Shown piece after piece: positions 34,903-46,600 of a DNA stretch of 64,000 nt. The stretch is from Brachionus manjavacas (taxonomy: Eukaryota; Rotifera; Eurotatoria; Ploima; Brachionidae), in NCBI GenBank assembly GCA_019054805.1, contig JAHQIY010000008.1:4821501-4885500 (forward strand). The letters run 5' to 3'. The notes under the pieces were generated by a model. It saw only the letters and a list, made by a program, of their open reading frames with translations, was not told the origin of the DNA and made no database searches. Each line of letters starts with the position of its first letter. Position 1 is the stretch's first letter. A program made the translations under genes and the position numbers.

Positions 34903-36202
34903 GACTTTTATTTCATAATAAGTTTTTGCTATTAGAAAAAATAATTGAACTGAAGAATACCATTTTGCGATTCTTTTTAAACCTGTACTTTTAATAATAA
35001 ACAAAACATTTAACACTTCCATTATAAATAAAGATATGTTATAGAGATTCATTATATTCAGCTCACCAATATAATGGTTCTAAGCAGGCAGCTGCCAAAC
35101 CTTAGACAATTTAAAAACAAAAAAAAATTTTATTATAATTAATTATTTGAAATTTCATTGTTAAAACATGAATCCAAAAACACCCAAACGAAAAAAAAAA
35201 CTTGTGAGCTTAAAAATACTTTTGTTTTTACTTTTTTTTTACCATATTTTACTATAAAGTCTGATTTTACGTAAATTTTCGTAAAATTACGATTGTATTT
35301 TTACGAAAATTTACGTAAAAGAACCATCGATATTCATGTCAAATCAATTCAACACTTATAAAAATTTATTTTAAACGAATGTAGCATTTTGATAAAGTAA
35401 AATTTTTAAAAGAAAAAAAAAAAAGTAATTTTGGCTGCAAAAAAATTCTTGTCATTTTAATTTTTTTATTTTTTACTAATTTGAAAAAAATAAGAACTTA
35501 TTGTACACTGTTCAAACCTCTATTCACAAAAACAACAATAATTTTTTTTTAATAATGATATTCTTTATTTTTACAAGTTTTTTTTCTCGTTTGGGTGTTT
35601 TGGATTCATGTTTTGAAAATAAAATTTCAGTTAAAGGTAAATAAAAATTTTTTTAGTTGTCTTGAGCTTTCTAAAATACAAAAAAAGTTGTAGTTTTATT
35701 TAAAAAGGATAGAAGAAAATTGGGTCCAGAACGCAGCCTTGGGAAGTTTTAGAGTATTTGTAACACTTCAGTCTGGCCACAACCTTAGTGTTAATAGAAA
35801 TCACGAATTCGTTTTAAAAATTTATTAATATAATAAAAGTGAGATTTTAAAACAAATATTGAAAAGATACAACTCTAATTTATAATCAACTAATAGTTAG
35901 TAATAGTAATAAAATGAAGTATTTAAAATAAGTAATAAAACTAAAAGTTTATTTAAACAAGATTTAAAAAATAATTAATATTTAAAATCACATAAATATT
36001 TATTGTTGCTTAATAGCAATTCTGTTAATGTTTTGGATCAAACGAGGGTTCTATGAATCTCTATAACATATCTTTATATATAATGGAAGTGTTAAATGTT
36101 TTGTTTATTATTAAAAGTACAGGTTTAAAAAGAATCGCAAAATGGTATTCTTCAGTTCAATTATTTTTTCTAATAGCAAAAACTTATTATGAAATAAAAG
36201 TC
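34903..36202. mobile_element. Foldback element with about 150-bp inverted termini containing a second foldback
   Basis: 34903-35052 is mirrored by 36052-36202. The arms are nearly identical in reverse complement over about 150 bp; for example GACTTTTATTTCATAATAAG opens the left arm and its complement closes the right. No transposase ORF lies between them, so it looks non-autonomous. A target duplication could not be fixed because the flanks are simple sequence. Confidence 0.8.
35150..35633. mobile_element. Inner foldback element with central perfect hairpin
   Basis: Arms at about 35150-35204 and 35572-35633 are inverted copies (left arm AACATGAATCCAAAAACACC). Nested between them is a 22-bp perfect inverted repeat built on TTTTACGTAAATTTTCG, at 35265-35286 and 35299-35320, with a 12-bp loop. 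This sits wholly inside the outer element, so three inverted-repeat levels are stacked. Confidence 0.75.
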
Positions 36203-36769
36203 TAAATTTTCTTAATTTTATAATTATTGTAAATTTTCCGTCGACCATCATGTCAAATCATAACTGTAAAAAAACTTTTTTCTTTTAAATAAACCTTTTT
36301 TTAACATATGAATTATTTCCAAAATCATATAATTTTACTCTTAATTCTAAAATGTTTGATTAGGAAAGTGAATCCGCAAGTAGTTTTATTGAAAAAAATA
36401 CACACTTTTGTTTGATCAAGATAAATACCAAAAAAGAAAGAAAATAGCGCCAAGCATTTTGGAGTTTAATAGCCATTTTAAAATATTTGAATATTTTTTT
36501 GAACCAAAATACAAATTATTTGTACATTGAAAAAGTCTTTTATTTATAAAAAATATCGTTGTTATAAAAAATACGCCAAAATAAATTTTAAACAAATAAA
36601 AGTAAATTAACACTGGTGAAGTTGATTTAGTGATAAAAAAGTAAAGGCCTTTTTTGAAAAGCAAGATTGTCAAATTTTTATTTCTTCAAACACAAAATCT
36701 GTAACTAAGAAAAGTAAATAATTTAAATTAAACCATTTAAAAATAAAAAAAAAGGTAAAAATTAAATAT

Positions 36770-39700
36770 TTAATTAAAAGTTCTTGTTTCTTTGATAATG
36801 TCCATGATTGCTCTATATCGGTGAGCAGTAGACAGGCTTTGATTTTGATGTTCTAATAAAAACCAAGACCCGTAACGAGATGGCTGATCAACATATGCAA
36901 AATGACAATTAGCACTCATATTGTACAAGTCAAACATTCTATAATAATCCTTGTACACCTTGTACATTTCTTCTCTACGATTCCACTCAATATATTTATC
37001 TGTGGCACCAGGGGTTTCCTGATTTTTCAATATAACACTCAACTCCATCAGACCACTGCCTGACTCGTACATTCCAAAACTAACATTGTAATTTTTAGCA
37101 ATATCATAGTGTTGTTTAATGGTACTATTCATTTTTTCCAAGTCTTGATCACATTTTTCAAACAACTGGTCAAAATTTAGCTGAACCACGTCAATTGCTT
37201 TAGGGGAACCACACGAAATATAGCCTGTTATTGCTAGCATAATATTAGAATGTGACTCATAAGCTTTGTTATACTCCAAAATGCGGCTCGACATTATTGG
37301 CATTAGCATGAATGAGCCTAGCACCAGAATTAGACGATTCTCATCTTCTCCAAAAACAGACTTGAATATCCTAATTATTTCAACGGAGCGCTTTGAATAG
37401 TAGAAGTTTTTTGCTTTAATCGAATCTTCGGATAGATTTTGTTCCAGGCCCATTTTAGAGCAATATTTACCACTGTCAAAAAAATTGTTCCAAGCTTCGT
37501 TGGTATACTCTATGTAAACATTAACATCTTTTCTTAACTCTTGTTTAATTAGTCTAGCCATGTTTAGAACAAAATTGTCACTAGCCTCGTATGGCACTGT
37601 AAACCAGCCGTTTGTTTTAAGTTTGTTGCACAATTTAATTTGGTATTCATAGGCAACACCTTTTCTCTGGGAAAATGTCTCAGGTTTTGTACGATCTGAC
37701 CATTCTATGATTCCATTTTCTTCGGTCCATGGCATGAACCGTATTGTTTTAAAATGAGACAATCTTTCGAGGAATAATTGGTGAAATGGCTCTTGTTCAT
37801 AGATGTCTTGGTAGCCGTCCATAACAATTCGAATATTGCGTATGGGGTTATTTGGATTCGATTTTTGAATCTTCATTAGAATACCATTATCTCTGATTAA
37901 GCTCAAAGTAACATTGATTTTCATCTTAAATTTTTCAGTCTGATCAATTATTTTTGCGTCCATGCCAAAGTCAAGAAAACCTTCACCATCATAAAATACA
38001 TGGTAGACTCCATTTGGCCACTTTTGTTTTACATCTCGCAGCATTAGAGTAACCAGTTTACGATCTCTTGGAATGAAAGCTGGGTATCTATCTGGCCGCA
38101 AGCTTATGGGTTCTTCTAAATTCCAAATGTATAATGTATTCAAATTGTCGGCATGCTGGATAATCCAATAGCGAGCCTGTTTGCCAAGGTCTACAAAAGC
38201 CCACTGGGTCGACCAGTCAACAACTCCATTTAGATTGATTCCTATTTTGGAGCCATCATTGTTTGCTGAAGTTTTGACCGTGCATGATTTGTCCGCATCT
38301 TGTTTAAACCCAGCCCAGCACCTGCAATTACCTTTGACACATGTGCCATAATGACAAATTGGACACTTTGGAACATGGCTTTGTAAGCTTAAAGGCTCAC
38401 AAGTTGCATTTCTAAGAGTATAGCCTGAGTCGCATACACATTCATTGGTGTTGGTCGAACAAACACCATGTCCATTGCAACCACAGTCAACATCGCAAAA
38501 TTTACCCTTGATTTAAAAATAAATAGCTTTTTATCTATTTTTGTTTTTTATTATAAATAATTTTTAAAGAAGTCATATATAAATCAAACTTGGTTTTTTA
38601 TCTCACAAGTTTATTTTTCAAAAAACCCAAAAGCAATAAAATATTTAGTTTTATTAGTCAAAAATCAAACCCGATAAAAACCAAAATGTCTTTATCTTTT
38701 TAAATAAATTCAAATCACTTGATAGTTTTCTTGGTTATCTTTTTAAAGGTAACAGATTAAAATATTTTTTTTTCACTCTTTGAAAATTTTAACCAAAATT
38801 TTACACTTCAATATATTTTGAATATTTTATTTGTTTTTTTTTTAATTTGTAAAACCATTCCTTCTTTTTTTTACATAAAAAAAGGCACTGTGATATTTCA
38901 TACAAACTTTCCAAAAATTACAAAATTAAAATTCTTTTTCATTAATTTAAATTGACAAAATTGAACTTTTTAAAATTTGAAGATTAAACAGCATGAAATA
39001 AAATATGCTTCACTAAATTCAACAAAAAAGATTAATTTTTGTTAACAGAAAAATATTAAAGATAAAAAAATTCAATATAATGGAATTATTTATTACTTGT
39101 CTCTACAATCGATTCAAATCAGAATTTTTCTTTGCATTTTGTAAATTTATTTTTTTAAAAGTTAAAATTCTTTCATCGTTACAATTTAAAAAATCTTATT
39201 TCTTTATTTATTTTTCATTTCTAAGTTAACTTACAATTTGATTAAAACAAACAATTTATTGGGGAATATTTATTTTTTCATTTTTTCTGAAAATTTTTTT
39301 TTTAAATTCGACTTTTAAATGAAAAATTGTTTGTTTCACCTTTTGAAAATTACAGAAAAATCTGTAGTTCAAAGGCCATATTATTATTAAGAATTTAAAT
39401 TTTGTTTTAAAATTTTTGTATGAAAATTCACAATGTCAATAAAAAAAATTTATTTAATATTCTGAATAAAATCCAAAGGAAGCAGTTTGGTGCAGTTTTT
39501 CTAATTTGAGAACTTTGAACCAAATTTTTCTTAAAAGTCTTAAATTCTAACGATTATTTTTATTAAATTACTTTGATAACTATTTTTTAAATTAATAAAA
39601 ATTAAATATTTGATTTTCAAACAAAATCAAATATAAAAAAAAAAATAATTCAAAAAATTTTGGAAACTTTTATTTTAAAACTGTAGGCTATTTTTTGACA

Positions 39701-40574
39701 TAAAATTAAAAGTTTCCAAAATTTTTTGAATTATTTTTTCAGCGTAAAATGTGGGTAAATCCCCGCAAAAAATCCCCTCTGGTGTTATCTAATTTTTGAT
39801 GGTGGACTAAATGGGGTTGTGAAGTTCATTTCAATTCAGAAAAAGTTAAATAGCTTTTTTACTAAAAAACATAATTTAGTTATTAAGCAACTTTGCTTAA
39901 TCCAAAAATATATGTCTCCAAAAACTCTGCAATGTAATTGCACACTTGATTGGAATACTTTTTAATGGCGTGCAAAATACAGAAAATTGCAGAGTATTTT
40001 GCAGACTTATTTTACTGCATTAAGCAAATTAGCTTATAATTAAGCATTTTACAGAACTAAATTATCTCTTTTAGTAAAAAAGGTTATTTAATTTTTTCTG
40101 AATTGAAAAGATCGAATTGAAACGAACTTCACGACCCCGACTAAATGGTGCATATTAAGACTAAGAAAGTTTAACGCTTAAAAAAATTAGCATCTAAAAG
40201 ATTTATAGTAATTCAGGGTTGAACCGTGAATTCTTCTTTGAATGACTATAACTTTTCCTTGAAAAAAATTTTTCTATTAAATAAAATAAAGAATATAAAG
40301 AACGTCTTTGTTAATAAAAATGACCTAAAAAAATAATTTTTTATTTTTTTTATTTCATTTAAACTACTTAAAAGAAAATGCCGATCCTCAAAAAAAATTT
40401 CTTGATAATTGGTAAAAATTTGAACAAAGAACACTGTTGTTTGTGTTTTTTGATGCTGATTACGAATTTCTTATTGAAAAATTCAAAAACTTAACCGATT
40501 TTCTGTTATTCTAAAATAAAATAAGTTTAAGAAAAAAATGGGATTGGGGTTAAACCGTTAATTTCATTTATTGC

Positions 40575-40616
<42 letters not shown>

Positions 40617-43600
40617 TAAGCTACAGCAAGCATGCTTGCGGAGACGTCTTACTAAGAAGACATCTATGGTAGCTAGATGCATTGAAATATAGTTACATAA
40701 CAAAAACTTTATAACTTTATAACTTTATAACAAAAACTTTATATTTTATAACTAAATAGTGTGAATTTTCTATTTGATTGATATTTAAAAAAAAGAATTT
40801 TTAAAAATGCCGAGAAGTAACTTCCAAAAGACCCAAAAAGCTTTACAAATAGCCATTGCCGAAATTGAAGCTAAAAAATTAAACAAACATCAAGCTTCTG
40901 TGCTTTTTAACATCCCATATTCAATAGTTAACGACCGAATCAATGAAAAGTATAAAAGACCTGCAAATGGTGAAGGTGCTACCCCATGGATCCCTAAAGA
41001 ATTTGAAACGCTTTTAGTTGAAGTGATCAAACAATTAGCTGATTGGGGTCATGGTATTAATTTTGCTAGCATTAGAAACTTTGATCAGACACAATTAAGT
41101 TGGGAAAAAAAAACAAATCGGCCAACTTAGTTGAAGAGGCGAAAAAGTCATTGGTTCAATCTGTTCTTCAACATCTACAATCAGCAAATAAAGAGAAAAC
41201 GTCAACAAAAAAAACGAGGATTAAAAAAACTACGATGAAGTTTTGACTGAGAATCAAGTTTTGAAACAATTAGAAGATGAAGAGGCAAAAAAGTTGAACA
41301 AAAAGAGGAAAAAAGTGACAATAATCAGTGATGAAGAAGATGAAGAAGAGTCTGAAATTGAAATATCTCCACTGAACGACCAAAAAAGTTGTTTCAAAAT
41401 GTAAAACATATTTGGAAAAGTCAAAACAAATCAAAACAAATGGATTTCTTGTGAGAAATGTAACAATTGGTCTTGTGGCAAATGCCTTCCAAGAGGTTTG
41501 ATTTAACTATGGAATTTTTTTGTTCAAAAAAGTGTTCTAAATAGATAAATTTTGTTTTAAAATAGTATACATATATTTTCTTATACTTTTTTTTGTAATT
41601 TAATTGCTTGAATTCACGGATATACCCCAATGTAAGCGTTGAAACGTTAATGAAAGATCTTATTTTATTTTAACTAAAACTTTTGAACCGTTCTTTTATT
41701 TTAAATAAAGTTTTTTTAAATTAAAGACAATATTCTCTTCTATTATTTTTTATTTTTTTTCGAAAAAAAAAAAAAAAATCTCACAACTAATTAGCGATCA
41801 AATAAAAGAATTCACGGTTTTACCCCGTTTGACTTTATATCAAGATTTTTAATTAATAAAATAGTTAAAAATAATTTTTTTTAAGATGAAAAAAAATTTG
41901 CCAAATACTGACCTTAAATCCTCGGAAACACGAACAAACGTCTTTATCAATACATTTTCCATTATAATTGCATTCTTTCTCACAACTAAATATTCCACAA
42001 CCATAGCCAGAATAGCCTTGATTACATTTACATGTGTGGATAAGATAAAATCCTTCAGTATGATTATAAGAGCAAACGCCTTGTCCGCCACATTTGTACG
42101 TACAACGTTCCGACTTTATATAATTCACTCTCTCACAGTAGTCACCCATTGAACCAAAGTTACAATTGCAGAAGTCCTTTTTTTGTTTCATGACATTCAA
42201 AGAGCATTTTCCAGACTGGGAACAATTCAAATCACAAGTACTTTCTTTTTCGTTCCAGTCGCAAACTTTTTGCTCATCAATATGGTCCATATAAGCCTGA
42301 AACTTTGGAGATTGAGAGTGGTCTGAGTCCGAACTCTCTAGTAAGCCCCAACAGCCATATTTTGAATAAGATCCAACTGAATAAAAATGACTATAAATCT
42401 TTAAGTCAACTCTCTGAGTCATATTATTCAAATAACTACGCAACAATTGATACATTCTCTTATCTCTGTGAATTTTAAAAGACAACTCTGTTAAATTAGC
42501 GTTCCATGTTTCTTTTAGTGCACTGAAGTCAGGGCCCGCTTCGTACAAAGCAAGCTGCATAGAAGGAGCCGAAGACTTCACAGTTGAAAAGGTTCTATTT
42601 AGTTGTAAAAATGCGTCTTGCACAGATTGATCAGCTAGTTTTTCATAAAATTCATCCACGTCCACCAAAGTGTTGTTTATTCTCAAAGAAGAAGACATGT
42701 ACGGAGCGATTGCTATGACATCATAATGCAAATAAAAGTCTCCTTTGCAAAGAAAAAAAATCTCAAGGGGCCAAGACCATGCAGCTTGGGTATTGAGGAC
42801 TAAACGAATTCTGTCTCTACTGTATCTTTGACCAAACACTTGTTTGACAATGTCTAGGTATCTTTTTCCGGTGGAAGCATGAAAGCAAATACGGGATATT
42901 AAATTTTTAGGGTACTTGTTACCAGGGTTGGAATTTAATGACAAGTCTAAAGAGTAGCCCATTTTTTGCGCATAATTTCCGCACTCATGTATGCCACCCA
43001 GTCCCCAGCATTCATTTCCAACCTCAATGTATACTGTGACATCATCACGCAGGTTATCTCTTACATATTCAGACCATTTTTCAACATAAGTATCAGTTGC
43101 CCTATGCGGTAAATTAAACCAAGGATTGGATCCCAATGTGTTGCAGAGTAGCACTTGTTTCTCCAGACTAATTCCTGTTTTCAGTCTAAATGTGTAATAG
43201 TCATCTGTGGTTCGATTGGACCAGTCGACTAGTACGTCTTGGTTTACATTTGACCATGACATGAATCGAATTGTGCTGAATTTACGCAAAAATTCCAAAA
43301 AAGCTGGCTGAAATGGAAAAGATTTGGAAATGGCTTCGTATCTTTTTTCAAATATTTTAACATTTCGAATGGGATTGGAAGGGTTAGTTCTTAAGATATT
43401 GTAATAAATTCCATTGTTCATTTCAGTTTTATGGGTGACTGTAAATTCAATTCTTCCAGCTGAGCGTTTTGTGATGAAATTGTCATCAAACCAAAATTCG
43501 AGTACACCATCACCATCGTATGTGCACACATAATGTCCGTTTGGGTAGTGGGACTTTAGATCTCTGGTCACAAATGTGCCAACCATTTCGCCAGCCTTAA

Positions 43601-46600
43601 GGTATTTCGGATATCCGTCAGGTCTAAATTGACTCTTGTTTAAGCTGTTGGTCAGCTCGCCCCATCTAGTTGCATAGACTGTTTTGTGTCCGATCCATTC
43701 GCGAGCCCGGCGATGTAAATCTATGAATGTTAATTCAGTTGACCAGTCTGGTATTCCGTTAAGGTTTACAGAATATTCAGTTTTATTTGATGCACAATCC
43801 AAGTATTTTTTTGATAATTTATCACATTCTGAACCAGAATAGCCATCAAAACAAACACACTCACCCTTATAAATTGAAATTTTTTTTTGAGATCAAATTT
43901 TAATTTTTCTTTATTCTTATGGAGCTTTTAAAAAAAAAATTTATTTGGTCATAAAATTTAATGTAATAATAGAAAGAGGTGATTTTTTTCTGCAAAACTC
44001 TGCAAAAATTGATTATATACACTCAAATAGTGTTGCGATCCGTACAAGCGGACACTTGATCGGACAAAATTTTCAGAAACCGTGTCCGTGTCCGCATCAG
44101 CCGGACAACCTTTAAGTGGGTGGTCATTTGGCCGGTCAACCAGGCGTTCTAATTTTTGAACCGCCAAAATAAACGGTCTAAAATATACGGGCGGCCAAAA
44201 AACCGGCCGATTTTTTGGCGGGCGGTCACTAAATTTTTTGTAAAATTTTTAAAAATAAGATAAAAAAAATTTTAAAAAACTTTTTAATCATTTGAATAGT
44301 TTTTTTTTTAAATTAAAAACATTTTTTCGAAAAAAATATCAATTTTAGTGCCTAACCGCCAAAAATTTGGCCGTATTTTTGACCGTCCGTATTTTTTAGG
44401 CCGGTTTTTTGGCCGTCCGTATATTTTAGACCGTTTATTTTGGCGGTTCAAAAATTAGACTGCTTGTCTGACCGGCCAAATGACTGCAAAAAGCCGTCCG
44501 TTTAATGGACGGGTTTGTCTTGACCGTATCCAACACTAACTCATAGTGTGAAGTTTTAAATCTAGAGACAAACTAGTCAATATTTATTTTTATATTTGTA
44601 TGTTCCAACCACCTTCAGATTAAAAAAAAGAAAAAAAATTGACCAAATTTTTTAATTATTAAGATTATTGCAAGAAAAATTAATTAACAAAATATTAGAT
44701 AAAAATTCAATATTTTTAGCTTATTGAACCTTTTTTTAATTAAAAAACTTCTAATTAAATAAAATAATTAATAACTAATGACCAATTTAAATCAATTAAT
44801 CAAAATAAAACATAACTTTACACAAATTTCTTATCTTTTACACTTAATTAATGTAAAAAATATGAAACGAAAATAAGATGAAAAATTTTAATTTTTTAAT
44901 TTATCTGTACCGAGTGTATTTAGTTTTAAATACGTTTTTATTTTCTATTGAATATTTTTTCTATAGAATAAAGTGTCAATGAGTTAAAAATATTGGATTT
45001 TTTATTTAACATAATGTTAATAAAAAATTTTTAACAGTTGGAAAAAATAATAAAAATTTGATGTATTTTATTCAAATTTTGTTGTATCTATTTTATTCGT
45101 CCTTAATAAATTAATTTTATATTGAGTGAATTCTGCCAATGATTTCAGATAGAATAAGGTGCCTAAAATAAAACGCTTTACTCCCTATTTTAAGATTTTG
45201 AATCCATTTTTTAATGTCCCTAATGCTCTAACTATTACTACTGGCATAACTCTTGATTCTGGATCCTGTTGATCTCGATTTCCAAGTGCTGATCTTCTCC
45301 GTTTCTTTTAATATGATGCTTGTATCACGGGACAGGTATAGAGATCAACAGATATGTTTTATATTATTATGCAACACAATATCAGAAAAATCAGATAAAA
45401 TGGTATTTGAAAACTAAATTTGTTGTTATTGGAACATCTCATAAAATGGTTGTTTTATTTGTATTAACACTAGAAGCACCAAAACGAGTCAAAATGACTT
45501 GTTTTAATAGAATCTAATGGATAAAAATGGATAATAATTTATTATACTTAATTTTAATTGAGAAAAAATAAAAATTTGGCTAAAAAAAAGTATCTTGCAA
45601 AAATTTTATTCTACTGAATTCTACTGAATTCATTCCTTTTTGAACCAATTTTTCATCTTTCATGTAAAATACGCAAACTTTAATTTTTGCATTTTTTAAA
45701 TTTGCTTATCTTGGTTCAAGTATTAGGATTTAAGTCAGTTTTTAAAGATTTGCATACTTTTTATAAATATTTAATGACTCATCATTGATTTTGTAGATAA
45801 ATTCAATTTTTAATTAAAAAACGAGTCAAAATGACTCTTTTTGGTGCTTCTAGTAGTATATACTTGATTTTGTACAGAGGAAATATTTTTTTTATTTGAA
45901 TTTAGTTAATTTAGAAAGTTATTCTTATTTTTATGCTGAAAAAAAAAATTGTGCTCAAATAGCAAAAATTGACTTAGATTTTAGCGGCCAAAAATCGAAA
46001 AAGAGTCATTTTGACTCGTTAGTGCTTCTAGTGTTAACTACTTTATCTGATTGATGGCCATAGTACTTATCTGACACTTGAACCCCCAATTGCTTGCATA
46101 TTGACCAATATTTTAAAGCCAATGCACTGATCCATCGAAAAACAATTTTTCCATTTATCTTTTATCATAATTATTATTTATTTAGGTAGAAATTTTTAAT
46201 TTCTAAAAAAAAATTTAACAAGAAATTGTATGAATAGATTTTGCTAAGATTTCAAGATTTTTTGTTTTCCTATTAATTCCTTTTTAAAGTCATTGTAACT
46301 AAGAATAGATCAGTTGATTCAAAATCTTACCAAATGACAAGTCCCCCATTTGCATTTGTCACACAAGATAACTTTTTCCTTTGGTAAATCATCAGATGTA
46401 AAAGGAATTTTTCCATTGTTTCCATTTATCCATTTTAGTGCAGCACTATATTTGGGAACAGTAGCAAGATCTTGATTCAGATTCTCTAACAGTGATCTAT
46501 ATCCACATCGGCCTCCTCCATTTACACATCTATCAACTCTTTCGACCAAATTATTCAAAACCATCAAACCACCGCCTAATTTGTACCATCTTTGCATAAA

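Noticed and set aside
36416-36673. 85-codon minus-strand ORF rich in F, K, I and Y
   Set aside because: Low-complexity composition typical of chance ORFs in AT-rich DNA; no splice or family support.
40246-40434. 62-codon Phe-rich minus-strand ORF
   Set aside because: Lies inside the transposon-filled intron, low complexity, no motif.
41849-42152. ORFs on both strands near the 3' end of exon 2 of the GH-like gene
   Set aside because: Out-of-frame or antisense readings of the EGF-repeat exon.
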